The position numbers and the translations under genes are program-made. From Alphaproteobacteria bacterium (GTDB lineage Bacteria > Pseudomonadota > Alphaproteobacteria > Sphingomonadales > Kordiimonadaceae), in NCBI GenBank assembly GCA_021774735.1, contig JAJFIS010000031.1:117024-181023 (forward strand): a stretch of 64,000 nucleotides of DNA. The letters run 5' to 3'. This document shows, one piece after another, positions 7,156-17,041 of the stretch. How positions within the stretch are numbered: position 1 is the stretch's first letter; each line of letters begins with the position of its first letter. The notes under the pieces were generated by a model. It had not been told where the DNA came from. It saw only the letters and a program-made list of their open reading frames with translations, and searched no databases.

Positions 7156-9570
7156 TCAATAGCCACCACCGGTCATTGGCAAGTTACTGTCGCCGTAAGG
7201 CACCCAGATGTTTTTCACTTCAACCGCTTTATTCAAGATGCTGCGGGCTGAAAGCGTGCCTGAAGGCGACCAATCATAGGTCTTGCTGCCTGCCAGCCAT
7301 GTGCGCTTCATATTTTCTGCGGCTTCAATCTCAATATCTTGTTCCAGTGCGGGATCGCCGAAATGCCATATGCCGTCTACACTTAGGTGGCGCGCAAGTG
7401 GCGGCACCAAGTCTGCGTGTTTGCCAGTGACAATATTAATCACGCCGCCGGGCAGGTCAGACGTTTCTAGTATCTGATAGAAATCAGTGGCGAGCAACGG
7501 ATAGCGCTCACTTGGCAGTGCAACAACTGTATTACCCATAGCAATCGCATGGGCGGTAAGCGTTACAAAAGCCAGCAGCGGGTTATCATCAGGGCAGGTA
7601 ATGGCCAATATACCAATGGCTTCATTCATAGCGAGAGCCACACCGCGAATAGGCGGCTGGTGAATGCGGCCCTCGAATTTATCGGCCATCGCGGCGGCGC
7701 TAAACAGGCGATCTGAGCAGGCTTCAATCTCTTGGGCTGCGGCCTTTTTGCTCGCGCCCGTTAAGCTGACCAAACGCTCGGTAAATTCACCGGCCCGTGC
7801 GGATAGGTTTTCACCAATATAATAAAGGATTTGCGCCCGCAGGTGCTGGCTGGCACCGGCCCAACCACCAAAGGCTTTGCCAGCAGCTTCCACCGCATTG
7901 CGGATGTCTTTATAGTTACCGTCACCAACAAGCCCAGCGACATTGCCACTGTGGTCCAGCACGCTTAAGCTGTCGCCGCCGTCAGGACGCGCTTGTTTGC
8001 CGCCAATATACATCTTCGCGGTTTTATCAATCGCTTGCAAACCAGATGCACTGGCAGCGGGCTTAGCCTCAGGTAGAGCAATTCTGGCTGATGGTTTAAG
8101 CCCAGCTTCATATTTTGGTTTCATGTAAGCCATCATGCCTTCCATGCCACCTTCACGGCCAAAGCCACTTTCGCGCATGCCGCCAAAGCCAACGGCCGCG
8201 TCAAACATGTTGGTGCCATTAATCCAAACAACACCAGCTTTCAGGGCTGGGGCTACTTCTAGTGCGCGGCCCAAGCTTTCGCTCCATATGGTCGCGGCGA
8301 GGCCGTAACGGGTGTTGTTCGCCAGTGTCACGGCTTCCTTTTGGGTGCGGAAGCTCATGCAGGTTAAAACAGGCCCAAAAATTTCCTCGCGGTAACAAAT
8401 ATTGTCTGCCCCGACATCACTGATCAGCGTCGGCGGGTAGAAACTCCCGGTGGACGGCATATCAAGCGCAGGCTGCCAAACGGTGGCGCCCTCACTGGCT
8501 CCCGCTTGCACCATATCGTCGATGCGTTTGCGTTGAATGGGGTCAACAATCGCCCCAATGTCGATGCATTTGTCCAAGGGGTCACCGATGCGCAGCTTTG
8601 CCATGCGGGCTTTAACCTTGGTCATGAAGCGTTCTTCGATGCCTTCTTGCACCAGAAGCCTAGAACCCGCGCAGCATACTTGGCCTTGGTTGAACCAGAT
8701 AGCGTCAACCAAGCCTTCAACGGCGCTGTCAATATCTGCGTCTTCAAAGACAATATAGGGCGATTTACCCCCTAACTCGAGCGTAAGTTTTTTGCCACTA
8801 CCGGCAATTTGTTTGCGGATGATGCGGCCAACGCCGGTGGAGCCTGTGAAGGCTACTTTGTTGACGCCCTTATGGCCGGTTAGCATGCCGCCACTGTCGC
8901 CCTTGCCAGTGATGACGTTAACCACGCCAGCGGGCAGGCCAGCTTCCATGCAAATTTCGGCGAACATTAAGGCTGATAATGAGGTATATTCAGCGGGTTT
9001 AATAACCACGGTGTTACCGGCTGCGATGGCGGGTGCAATTTTCCATGCCAGCATTAACAGTGGGAAGTTCCACGGAATAACCTGTGCGGCAACGCCGAGC
9101 GCTTCCATGTCTGGCAGCTCAGCGTCCATAACCTGCGCCCAGCCTGCATGGTGGTAAAAATGACGGGCGACAAGCGGAATATCAATATCGCGGGTTTCGC
9201 GAATGGGCTTGCCGTTATCAAGGCTCTCTAATACCGATAATATCCGGCTGTGCTTTTGCACCAAGCGAGCAAGTGCATAGAGATAACGCGCACGACCATG
9301 ACCGCCGAGGGCAACCCAACCGGGCTGAGCTTTGCGGGCGGCACTGACAGCAGCATCAATATCGGCTTCTGACGCTGCGGCGATATCAGCGAGCTTTTCA
9401 CCATTTGCCGGATTGTGGCTGGCGATAACCGCACCAGTGCCCGCTTGCCAAGCACCGCCAATGTAATGACTGAATGAGCGACCATGGCCCGCAAGCCATG
9501 CCTGTGCTTTGGCTCCATTTTCAGGGGCGGGGCCATATTCCATGCTCTCTAACTTATCCATCAATGTCAT
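7156..9570 (-). CDS. two-part aldehyde dehydrogenase (active domain plus truncated pseudo-domain)
   Basis: An 804-residue NAD(P)-dependent aldehyde dehydrogenase. The N-terminal part (about 1-500) is complete: PWNFPL, FTGSTGVGR, the general-base LELGGK and the catalytic FNQGQVCCAGSR (Cys about 299). The C-terminal part (about 520-800) repeats the cofactor-binding half (AIGILAITCPDDNPLLAF, AMGNTVVALPSE, GGVINIVTG) but has no catalytic Cys motif and is shortened. The ATG at 9570 lies four bases after the deoC stop, with a GGA ribosome site; a longer frame to 9615 would overlap deoC. The deoC linkage suggests it oxidises acetaldehyde released from deoxyribose phosphate. Such fused forms beside deoC occur in other Proteobacteria. 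Confidence 0.88.
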   Translation of the reverse strand: MTLMDKLESMEYGPAPENGAKAQAWLAGHGRSFSHYIGGAWQAGTGAVIASHNPANGEKLADIAAASEADIDAAVSAARKAQPGWVALGGHGRARYLYALARLVQKHSRILSVLESLDNGKPIRETRDIDIPLVARHFYHHAGWAQVMDAELPDMEALGVAAQVIPWNFPLLMLAWKIAPAIAAGNTVVIKPAEYTSLSALMFAEICMEAGLPAGVVNVITGKGDSGGMLTGHKGVNKVAFTGSTGVGRIIRKQIAGSGKKLTLELGGKSPYIVFEDADIDSAVEGLVDAIWFNQGQVCCAGSRLLVQEGIEERFMTKVKARMAKLRIGDPLDKCIDIGAIVDPIQRKRIDDMVQAGASEGATVWQPALDMPSTGSFYPPTLISDVGADNICYREEIFGPVLTCMSFRTQKEAVTLANNTRYGLAATIWSESLGRALEVAPALKAGVVWINGTNMFDAAVGFGGMRESGFGREGGMEGMMAYMKPKYEAGLKPSARIALPEAKPAASASGLQAIDKTAKMYIGGKQARPDGGDSLSVLDHSGNVAGLVGDGNYKDIRNAVEAAGKAFGGWAGASQHLRAQILYYIGENLSARAGEFTERLVSLTGASKKAAAQEIEACSDRLFSAAAMADKFEGRIHQPPIRGVALAMNEAIGILAITCPDDNPLLAFVTLTAHAIAMGNTVVALPSERYPLLATDFYQILETSDLPGGVINIVTGKHADLVPPLARHLSVDGIWHFGDPALEQDIEIEAAENMKRTWLAGSKTYDWSPSGTLSARSILNKAVEVKNIWVPYGDSNLPMTGGGY

Positions 9571-9574
9571 CTTT

Positions 9575-10543
9575 CTATCCTGCTGCATGTCTGTAATTTG
9601 CCGAATAGCGGCCAAAGGCGTGATATTCTAGCTGGCGTTCTAAGTCGCCAAGTAGGCTGGAAGCCCCGAAACGGAACCATTTTGGGTCCAGCCAATCACG
9701 GCCAAGTTCTTCTTTAATCAAGGTGAGGTAAGCCAGCGAATCTTTTGCGGTTTTAATGCCGCCTGCGGGTTTATAGCCCACCATAATACCTGTGCGCTCA
9801 AAATAATCGCGGATTTGGCGGATCATAACCAGTGACACGGGCAGGGTTGCATTCACCCCTTCCATGCCGGTGGATGTCTTGATGAAATCACTGCCCGCCA
9901 TCATTGCGACCATGCTGGCTTTGGCGACTTGGGCCAAATTGCCGTGTTCGCCGGTCGCTAAAATGCTTTTCATCCGCGCGGGACCGCTTGCAGCCCGGAA
10001 GGCTTTGACTTCATCGTATAATGCTTGCCAATTACCTGTAAGCACGTGGGCGCGGGTAATAACGATATCAATTTCGCTGGCTCCTGCCGCGACGGAGCGT
10101 TGGATTTCCTCTAACCGGGTTTCAACAGGGGCTAGGCCCGCTGGAAAACCGGTTGATACCGCCGCCACGGGAACGCTGGTTCCCTTAAGGGCAGCAACAG
10201 CGGTTGGTACCATTTCGTGGTAAACACATACAGCACCTGTGGTCAGGCCCATAGCCGATGCACCAAGCGCTTCTAGTATGTCAGGGCGAACAGGGTTTGC
10301 AGCCTTGCCACACAGGCGTTTCACCCGACCTGGGGTGTCATCACCCGACAGGCTGGTCAGGTCTATGCAGCTAACGGCTTTTAGGTGCCACGCGGATTGC
10401 CATTCTTTTTTAACCGTCCTGCGGGTCATCAGGGATGACGTACGACGCTCAATCGCAGATTTGTTCACCCGTAAGCTATCAATCCAATCGGGGTTGAATG
10501 GTGTGCCGGGGTTTTCATGAGGATGGTTAGTTAGGTCGGTCAT
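9575..10543 (-). CDS. deoC: deoxyribose-phosphate aldolase
   Basis: A class I aldolase that cleaves 2-deoxyribose 5-phosphate into glyceraldehyde 3-phosphate and acetaldehyde. DFIKTSTGMEGVNAT holds the Schiff-base lysine, and GYKPAGGIKTAKDS is the second conserved lysine loop. At 322 residues it belongs to the longer DeoC branch, with about 70 extra N-terminal residues (SAIERRTSSLMTRRTVKKEW). It lies between the permease and the aldehyde dehydrogenase, with gaps of only three and four bases, so the three form a transport-cleavage-oxidation operon. Confidence 0.94.
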   Translation of the reverse strand: MTDLTNHPHENPGTPFNPDWIDSLRVNKSAIERRTSSLMTRRTVKKEWQSAWHLKAVSCIDLTSLSGDDTPGRVKRLCGKAANPVRPDILEALGASAMGLTTGAVCVYHEMVPTAVAALKGTSVPVAAVSTGFPAGLAPVETRLEEIQRSVAAGASEIDIVITRAHVLTGNWQALYDEVKAFRAASGPARMKSILATGEHGNLAQVAKASMVAMMAGSDFIKTSTGMEGVNATLPVSLVMIRQIRDYFERTGIMVGYKPAGGIKTAKDSLAYLTLIKEELGRDWLDPKWFRFGASSLLGDLERQLEYHAFGRYSANYRHAAG

Positions 10544-10546
10544 CCG

Positions 10547-12178
10547 TTAGCTTTCTTCTTTTGGCATTAAATGTAGAAACAAAAGCAATAGGCCAGCCAT
10601 TAGATAGGCGGTGGCGAATTGATAGGGCAGCTGAATGGCACCGTCTGCTGCCACCAAATTCCACGGTAAATACATGCCGGAGCTTGATAGCACCGAATGT
10701 ATCACACCGAAGAAGGCAACAATAGCGGCAAAGAAGGCAGCACCCGCCGCGCGGATAAGCTGGCGGTCTAATATCCACACGATCATGCTGCCCCAGATGA
10801 GGCTGGTAAGCACATAGCCGCTGGACAAGGCCCCAAGCAGGGCATGGTTATTGAGCCAAGTGGAGCCAACAACCTGTTCCACCGTCATGCCGCTATCTTG
10901 CAAACCCATTCTAATAGCATTCAAAAGCTCGCCAATTTTGGTGTGGGTATAATATAAAATACCGGGGATGATGGCAAACAGCAGGGCTGGGGCGCGGTGG
11001 ACATCGCCGCCTGTGAAGGCAAGGCGTAAAATATCAGCTGCTACAACGACCAAGATAGGCGTTAGAACCCCTGCTGGAATAAGCTGGCTGGCAAAGGCGA
11101 CAACGCCGAAAAAGCCACCAACGGTAATAAGCAGAGCAGCGCCTAAAGAATAATGGCTGGTCGCGCCCATCCGCTTATAGGTCGTGTGACCAAAGTATGG
11201 TGTGGTTTGAGCTGTGCCGCCAAATAGTGCCATGATTAACGTAGTACCTGCGTCCATTTGAACGGTACGGCGGGGGTCAAAATCATCCCCGACTATTTTG
11301 GCACCCGCCACCACATTCACCGCACTGGCGGCAATAAGCAGCGCGAAGGGGAAAATAATACCCAAATAAGCGGTTACACCGCCGCCAATGCCGGTAAAGC
11401 CAGCTAGCGTTGGCATAGGCAGGGCAGGGGTGAGCTCTGGTATGTCCTTAAGCTCATAACCATTACCGTAGCCAGCAACAGCGAAGAGATAATAAGCGAT
11501 GGTGCCGACAATAATCGCGATAACGGCACCGGGCATGGATAGGGGTAATTTATGACCGCCGATAAGCGCAAAAGCCATAATTATTAAGGATATTAAGCCA
11601 ACTTCTGGCAGGGTAAAGGCCCCGAGAATGGCATTAGCGCCGAGCCATACGGTGGCGATGCCGGCCATGGTACCAACCAGCGCCATTTGCGGCAGCTCGT
11701 TCTGCATAGCGCGACCGAAATAGGATAGGACAAATTTAATCAAGCCCAGCCACACGGTGGCGGCAATGCCGATTTTCCATGCATGCAAGCCAGCTTCTGT
11801 TGCGCCCATTTCAGCAACGTTGCTGGCATATTGGGGCCCGAGGATAAAGAAGCAAACACCGATGATGGTGGGCAGGTCAATGCCGAGGGGAATGGCGGTA
11901 AGACCTTTGTTGCCAGTTTTAGCGACCAGCGAGCGGGTATACTGAACATTCAGCAGGTTACCAACCAATATACCAACTATGCAGCCCGGAATGATGCGGC
12001 CATAGACAATTTCTGCTGGGAAATCAAAAGCAAAGATTAAAATGCCCGCCATGACAAAAAGATTGACGACACAGTCGAGGAAAAAAGCAAAGCCAGCGTT
12101 AATTTCGGCACTAATACCTGAACCTGTTGGAACTATTTCCATTGTCTTAACACCGGAATTTTTAGTGGTGGCAGTCAT
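10547..12178 (-). CDS. NCS2-like (xanthine/uracil-type) permease
   Basis: A polytopic inner-membrane transporter of 543 residues with about 12-14 hydrophobic segments. The glycine-rich helices and the GGTAQTTPYFGHTTYKRMGA block place it in the nucleobase/uracil-xanthine permease superfamily, although it diverges from classical UraA or XanQ. I start at the ATG at 12178, preceded by GGGGAG; the frame can be extended to 12229 without a ribosome site. It is first in the permease-deoC-aldehyde dehydrogenase operon, so a nucleoside, base or deoxyribose-like substrate is inferred. The 10.5-12.2 kb promoter region is shared with the divergent MFS gene. Confidence 0.75.
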   Translation of the reverse strand: MTATTKNSGVKTMEIVPTGSGISAEINAGFAFFLDCVVNLFVMAGILIFAFDFPAEIVYGRIIPGCIVGILVGNLLNVQYTRSLVAKTGNKGLTAIPLGIDLPTIIGVCFFILGPQYASNVAEMGATEAGLHAWKIGIAATVWLGLIKFVLSYFGRAMQNELPQMALVGTMAGIATVWLGANAILGAFTLPEVGLISLIIMAFALIGGHKLPLSMPGAVIAIIVGTIAYYLFAVAGYGNGYELKDIPELTPALPMPTLAGFTGIGGGVTAYLGIIFPFALLIAASAVNVVAGAKIVGDDFDPRRTVQMDAGTTLIMALFGGTAQTTPYFGHTTYKRMGATSHYSLGAALLITVGGFFGVVAFASQLIPAGVLTPILVVVAADILRLAFTGGDVHRAPALLFAIIPGILYYTHTKIGELLNAIRMGLQDSGMTVEQVVGSTWLNNHALLGALSSGYVLTSLIWGSMIVWILDRQLIRAAGAAFFAAIVAFFGVIHSVLSSSGMYLPWNLVAADGAIQLPYQFATAYLMAGLLLLFLHLMPKEES

Positions 12179-12372
12179 ATATCTCTCCCCTGAAAATATT
12201 CTTTGCCCGCTACAAAGATGGTCTTTCAACCATCATTAGCCACTTTAATATTTAAAACAAGTCTAGCACCATATCATAATTACAGGTTTTTATAAGCTGA
12301 CTATTTAGTCAAGAATAGATTAAAATGCAAAAGCTATTTTCAGCAAGCAAGAATTACTGTTAGAGAGTAGCC

Positions 12373-13596
12373 ATGGAAAATATGTCAAATAACGTTGATA
12401 CCCATGCTGGTGACCTTAAATTACGTCGGCGCTGCTTGATCTTGATGGCGGCAGCCGTGCCCTTTAGTTTTTCTATATGGATGACGCTGCTGAATAATTT
12501 CACGGTCGAAGTTGCCGGTTTTGGTGGGCCTGAGATCGGTATGCTACAGTCCTTGCGTGAAATACCGGGTTTTCTGGCCTTCACGGCAGTTTTTATATTA
12601 CTGATACTACGCGAGCAGATGATGGCGCTGATAGCGCTGACCTTATTGGGCACAGGCGTTGCTTTGACAGGCTATTTCCCTGCTGAATATGGCCTATATG
12701 CAACAACAGTTCTAATGAGCATTGGCTTCCATTATTTTGAAACGATGCAGATGTCCCTGTCACTGCAATGGTTGCCAAAGGATGAGGCCCCGAAGTCACT
12801 TGGTCAGCAAATGTCGGCAAGAGCTGTTGCCAGCATTATTTCATATATAGTGGTTTATGCAGGGCTGACAGTTTTGGGCTTGGACTATGCGGCTCTATAT
12901 GCATTTGGCGGCACTGTAACGGTGCTAATTGTTATTTACATCGCTGTAACCATCCCCAAAATTGAAGGTCATACTGCTCAGCACAAGAAAATCATCCTCA
13001 AGAAAAGCTATTGGCTTTTTTACGCATTGACCTTCATGGGCGGTGCAAGACGACAAATATTTGTCGTGTTCGCAGGATTTTTGCTCGTACAAAAATTTGG
13101 TTTCAAAGTAGAAAATATCACGCTCTTATTTCTGGTAAATTATAGTATCACCACATGGTTTGCTCCCATGCTTGGTAAATGGATTTCGCAGTATGGCGAG
13201 CGACAAATGTTGATCATAGAATATATTGGCCTGATTATAGTTTTCATGGGTTACGCCTTAACCGAGAGCATAGAGGTTGCTGCGGCGCTATATATTATTG
13301 ATCATGTCTTTTTTTCCTTTGCCATTGCACAAAAAAGTGATTTGCAAAAAATTGCTGATCCAGCAGATATAGCCGCTACATCAAGTGTGAGTTTTTCCAT
13401 CAATCATATCGCGGCGGTTTTTATTCCGGTTCTCTTTGGCACCTATTTATGGACAATCTCACCCGCATTAGTATTTTGGGCAGGATCGGCTATGGCGGCG
13501 GTGTCCTTGGTATTGGCGTTAAATGTTCCACGGTCACCCGCGCCGGGCAAAGAAGTCGTTTGGGGCTATAGGGGTGCAGATGCACCGGCAGAATAA
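12373..13596 (+). CDS. MFS transporter
   Basis: A 407-residue protein with about 12 membrane segments in two sixes, separated near residue 200 by the charged stretch TIPKIEGHTAQHKKIILKK. This is major facilitator architecture. The substrate is not recognisable, and classical drug-efflux or sugar motifs are weak. The ATG at 12373 follows GAGAG. It is divergent from the NCS2-like permease across 194 bp and lies 11 bases upstream of glutathione reductase, so the two may be co-transcribed. Export or import is undetermined. Confidence 0.75.
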   Translation: MENMSNNVDTHAGDLKLRRRCLILMAAAVPFSFSIWMTLLNNFTVEVAGFGGPEIGMLQSLREIPGFLAFTAVFILLILREQMMALIALTLLGTGVALTGYFPAEYGLYATTVLMSIGFHYFETMQMSLSLQWLPKDEAPKSLGQQMSARAVASIISYIVVYAGLTVLGLDYAALYAFGGTVTVLIVIYIAVTIPKIEGHTAQHKKIILKKSYWLFYALTFMGGARRQIFVVFAGFLLVQKFGFKVENITLLFLVNYSITTWFAPMLGKWISQYGERQMLIIEYIGLIIVFMGYALTESIEVAAALYIIDHVFFSFAIAQKSDLQKIADPADIAATSSVSFSINHIAAVFIPVLFGTYLWTISPALVFWAGSAMAAVSLVLALNVPRSPAPGKEVVWGYRGADAPAE

Positions 13597-13607
13597 AGGT
13601 ATTATTT

Positions 13608-14957
13608 ATGGCGTATGATTATGATCTGTTTGTTATCGGTGCTGGCTCTGGCGGGGTGCGTGCTAGCAGGATAGCCGCTAGCTTTGGTGCCCGTGTGGCG
13701 GTGGCGGAAGAGTACCGTATCGGTGGAACCTGCGTCATCCGTGGCTGTGTTCCCAAAAAACTGCTGGTTTATGCATCGCACTTCGGTGAAGACTTTGAAG
13801 CTGCGGAAGGCTACGGCTGGACAGTCGGCGAGCGGTCGTTTAATTGGCAAAAGCTTATAGCCGATAAAGATGCAGAGATTGACCGCCTGAACGGCCTCTA
13901 TATTAAAACCCTGCAAGGTGCTGGCGTCCGCATGATCGATGGCCGCGCGGTCGTAACTGGCCCTAATAGTGTTCAGGTCGCTGGAAAAACCATTACGGCT
14001 GAGCGCATTTTGGTGGCTGTTGGTGGCTGGCCTAGCATGCCGGATGTGCCGGGGATAGAACATGCCATAACATCCAATGAGGCGCTGCATCTCGCTGACT
14101 TGCCAGAAAAATTGGTCATTGTCGGCGGTGGTTATATTGCGGTGGAATTCGCGGGTATTTTTGCAGGTATGGGCGTTGCTGTTACGCAGCTTTATCGGGG
14201 TGAACAAATTCTGCGGGGCTTTGATGATGACCTGCGGAACAGACTGGCGAAAGAAATGGTCGCTAAGGGCATTGATCTGCGTGTGGGTACCAATGTTACT
14301 TTGATCGAAAAAACGGACGGCGGTGTTCGGCTGAGCCTGACCGATGGCAGCATAATGGATACTGGTGCTGTGATGTATGCCACGGGTCGCCATGCTAATA
14401 CGGCAGGTCTCGGCCTTGAGACAGCAGGTGTTGAGCTGGCACCGAATGGCGCCATTAAAGTAGATGCCTACAGCCAGACCAATGTGGATAATATTTATGC
14501 AGTAGGCGATGTTACGGACCGGGTGCAGCTTACCCCTGTGGCGATTAAGGAAGGCCATGCCTTTGCGCTCAGCGTTTATGGTGGTATGTTAACATCACCC
14601 GAGCATGACGCAATTCCATCAGCGGTATTTAGTCAGCCACCTATTGGTACAGTTGGTATGAGCGAAGCTGAGGCTGTTGCGGCAGGGCATAGCATTGATG
14701 TCTATGAGAGCGACTTTAGGCCGATGAAACACACGCTTGGTGGGTCGTCAGAGCGCGCTTATACTAAAATGGTGGTCGATAGTGAGAGCGATGTGGTGCT
14801 TGGGGCGCATATGATTGGTCTTGATGCGGCTGAAATTATCCAAGGAATTGGTATTGCGGTGAAAGCGGGCCTGACCAAGGCACAGTTTGATGCCACCGTT
14901 GCGGTGCATCCATCAAGTGCTGAGGAATTTGTTCTGATGCGAAACAAGCGGGATTAA
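13608..14957 (+). CDS. gor: glutathione-disulfide reductase
   Basis: A 449-residue flavoprotein disulfide reductase that reduces oxidised glutathione with NADPH. The FAD fold is VIGAGSGGVRAS (residues 10-20) and the redox-active pair is Cys42/Cys47 in GGTCVIRGCVPKK. The NADPH fold is IVGGGYIAVEFAGIF near residue 172, the second FAD site is YAVGDVTDRVQLTPVA, and the interface base is in AVHPSSAEEF at the C-terminus. CVIRGC, rather than CVNVGC, is typical of plant, cyanobacterial and alphaproteobacterial glutathione reductases. It is convergent with a universal stress protein gene. Confidence 0.94.
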   Translation: MAYDYDLFVIGAGSGGVRASRIAASFGARVAVAEEYRIGGTCVIRGCVPKKLLVYASHFGEDFEAAEGYGWTVGERSFNWQKLIADKDAEIDRLNGLYIKTLQGAGVRMIDGRAVVTGPNSVQVAGKTITAERILVAVGGWPSMPDVPGIEHAITSNEALHLADLPEKLVIVGGGYIAVEFAGIFAGMGVAVTQLYRGEQILRGFDDDLRNRLAKEMVAKGIDLRVGTNVTLIEKTDGGVRLSLTDGSIMDTGAVMYATGRHANTAGLGLETAGVELAPNGAIKVDAYSQTNVDNIYAVGDVTDRVQLTPVAIKEGHAFALSVYGGMLTSPEHDAIPSAVFSQPPIGTVGMSEAEAVAAGHSIDVYESDFRPMKHTLGGSSERAYTKMVVDSESDVVLGAHMIGLDAAEIIQGIGIAVKAGLTKAQFDATVAVHPSSAEEFVLMRNKRD

Positions 14958-14963
14958 GGCAGC

Positions 14964-15824
14964 TTAATGGCTCATAAAGACGGGTAAATTTGTATTTTCA
15001 ATAATATGGCGGGTGACGCCACCTAAAATCATCTCTCGCCAGCGGGAATGGCTATAGGCCCCAATGACCATCATATCCGCGCGTACATCATTTGCGACCG
15101 TAATTAAAGTAGCACCAATGCTGCCATCATTCGGCGTTGTAATTGGTGTGGCCTCAATGTCATGGTCATTCAGATAGGCAGTAAGGTCGTCCACGGATGG
15201 TCTTGATGGGTCATCTGAGCCGATTTGCACAGCGGTGATTTTGTATGCATTTCGCAGAAAAGGCATTGCAGCCGCGACGGCACGAGCGCATTCAGCCCTG
15301 CCATTCCATGCAATTACTATATGACGCCCAACAGTGCTTTCATAATTACTGGGTACCATCAAAACAGCCCTGCCTGAGCGGAACAATATATCTTCCAGCA
15401 AATCATGGGCATCAGGATTATTATCCGCTGATGGTTTGGCAACCACGGATACATCAGCCAAGCGCGCTCGACGGCCCGCATGTTCGCTTATGACGCCGCT
15501 TACGCTGTTGAAGCTGATATAACCGCCTTCACAGCGCTTATGGCCATCCGTCATGGGTATGGAGGCTTTCTCGCTTAAGGATTCTGCATATTTCCTACCA
15601 TCATCAATATGTTTACTGCTGTTGATTTCTGCATTTCGACATATATCTTGAATGACATCGGCGGTTAAGCCTTCACCAACAAAAGGAACGGCGGTGCGGG
15701 GGTCAGGGGCAATATAAAAAATTTCCAACCTAGCACTATGGGCTTTGGCTAATGAAATTGCCACTTTTGTGGCGCTCTCGTAGCTGGTTGCGCTTGTCAT
15801 AGGCAGTAATAGTGAATTTAGCAT
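14964..15824 (-). CDS. tandem-domain universal stress protein
   Basis: A 286-residue UspA-family protein with two domains. The second ends with DMMVIGAYSHSRWREMILGGVTRHIIENTNLPVFMSH, which contains the G-x2-G-x9-G nucleotide loop seen in ATP-binding Usp proteins. The first domain lacks a clear loop. I start at the ATG at 15824 because GGAGGT lies four bases upstream; the frame extends to 15884 without such a site. It is transcribed alone, convergent with gor and divergent from the PepSY operon. A stress or redox role is inferred from the family and from gor next door. Confidence 0.85.
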   Translation of the reverse strand: MLNSLLLPMTSATSYESATKVAISLAKAHSARLEIFYIAPDPRTAVPFVGEGLTADVIQDICRNAEINSSKHIDDGRKYAESLSEKASIPMTDGHKRCEGGYISFNSVSGVISEHAGRRARLADVSVVAKPSADNNPDAHDLLEDILFRSGRAVLMVPSNYESTVGRHIVIAWNGRAECARAVAAAMPFLRNAYKITAVQIGSDDPSRPSVDDLTAYLNDHDIEATPITTPNDGSIGATLITVANDVRADMMVIGAYSHSRWREMILGGVTRHIIENTNLPVFMSH

Positions 15825-15989
15825 ATGCACCTCCGCTTCCTCTATATCCGATGTCATGATAACAAAGGATGCGTAAACATTCAAATAGGATACATTTTAT
15901 TAGTGTGTCATATATTCTAGTGGAATATTGAGCAAAGCAAAATAGATGATTAATCGGTTGTTCAGTCAATGCAGTGTAGATTTAGCACT

Positions 15990-16346
15990 ATGAATAAGAA
16001 GTTATATATAGTTTTGAGCCTTTTCGTCGGCATAATGGTGGCGCAACCGCTTTGGTTTGCCCCGGTATTTGCGGCTCCAATTGTGAATGCATCAGCCGGT
16101 TATGTGCCCATTGCTTATGTAGACGAGCAGGATGATGCCTTAAAGGCCATTCGGGCCGGTGAAATATTACCTTATTCAAAAGTCCGTAAGATTGCCGAAA
16201 AAAAATTAAAGGCCAAAGTGGTGGGCGAAAGACTGCGGCGGACCAACCAAGGTTGGGTCTATGAGTTTAGAGCTAGAAACAAAAAAGGTCGCGTTATTTT
16301 CGCCATATTTAGTGCGAAAAATGGAAAATTAATAGCAAGAAGATAA
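15990..16346 (+). CDS. secreted PepSY-domain protein
   Basis: A 118-residue protein with an N-terminal signal peptide (hydrophobic KLYIVLSLFVGIMVAQPLWF, cleavage near AFA-AP) and one PepSY domain (DALKAIRAGEILPYSKVRKIAEKK then GWVYEFRARNKKGRVIFAIFSAKNGKLI). PepSY proteins of this size often sit beside two-component systems and are thought to modulate periplasmic sensing or peptidases. I use the ATG at 15990, which places the signal peptide at the start; an ATG at 15969 is also in frame and neither has a strong ribosome site. It leads the response regulator/kinase operon. Confidence 0.83.
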   Translation: MNKKLYIVLSLFVGIMVAQPLWFAPVFAAPIVNASAGYVPIAYVDEQDDALKAIRAGEILPYSKVRKIAEKKLKAKVVGERLRRTNQGWVYEFRARNKKGRVIFAIFSAKNGKLIARR

Positions 16347-16374
16347 TGCTGAAACCAAATGCGGAGGGATATGT

Positions 16375-17040
16375 ATGAGAATTTTATTGGTGGAAGATGA
16401 CGATGACCTTTCACGCCAAATAAGGCGCGCTTTGGATGATGCGGGCTATACAGTGGACGCAGCAGAAGACGGTGAAGAGGGTCACTTTTTGGGTGATACA
16501 GAGCCGTATGATGCTGTTATTTTGGATCTTGGTCTGCCGATTATGGACGGCGCTAGTGTTCTAAAGAAATGGCGCAGTGATGGTAAAGTCATGCCGGTTC
16601 TAATTTTAACCGCGCGGGATAGCTGGACCGATAAGGTTGAAGGCTTGGATGCGGGTGCAGACGATTATTTAACCAAGCCTTTCAAGATGGAAGAGCTTCT
16701 AGCGCGGCTCAGGGCGCTTATCCGCCGCGCCGCAGGACAAGCCAGTGCCCAGCTTGAATGCGGCCCTGTTATGCTCGACACCCGCAGCAGCAGGGTTACG
16801 GTTGACGGCTCACCAATAAAACTCACTGCCCAGGAATTTAAATTGCTGGCCTATATGATGCACCATACAGGCAAGGTGGTTTCGCGCACTGAATTAACCG
16901 AGCATATTTACGACCAAGACTTTGACCGAGATAGCAATACCATTGAGGTTTTTGTTAATCGTATCCGCAAGAAACTGGGCGTGAATATTTTGCACACAGT
17001 GCGCGGGCTTGGGTATCAATTGGACATGATAGAGGGTTAA
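16375..17040 (+). CDS. OmpR/PhoB-family response regulator
   Basis: A 221-residue regulator: an N-terminal receiver with the acidic pocket EDDDD, the phospho-acceptor Asp51 in VILDLGLP and the conserved LTKPF lysine near 101, then a C-terminal winged helix (LTAQEFKLLAYMMHHTGKVVSRTELTEHIYD, VFVNRIRKKLG, HTVRGLGYQL). The pattern is closest to the PhoP/QseB group. GCGGAGGG precedes the start. The kinase begins one base after the stop, and the PepSY gene lies 28 bases upstream, so the three form one signalling operon. The signal is unknown; cation or envelope stress is typical for this group. Confidence 0.93.
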   Translation: MRILLVEDDDDLSRQIRRALDDAGYTVDAAEDGEEGHFLGDTEPYDAVILDLGLPIMDGASVLKKWRSDGKVMPVLILTARDSWTDKVEGLDAGADDYLTKPFKMEELLARLRALIRRAAGQASAQLECGPVMLDTRSSRVTVDGSPIKLTAQEFKLLAYMMHHTGKVVSRTELTEHIYDQDFDRDSNTIEVFVNRIRKKLGVNILHTVRGLGYQLDMIEG

Positions 17041-17041
17041 T

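Noticed and set aside
13602..14558. 318-codon minus-strand frame inside the glutathione reductase gene
   Set aside because: It is fully antisense to a well-supported gene and shows no domain content. It is a shadow frame.
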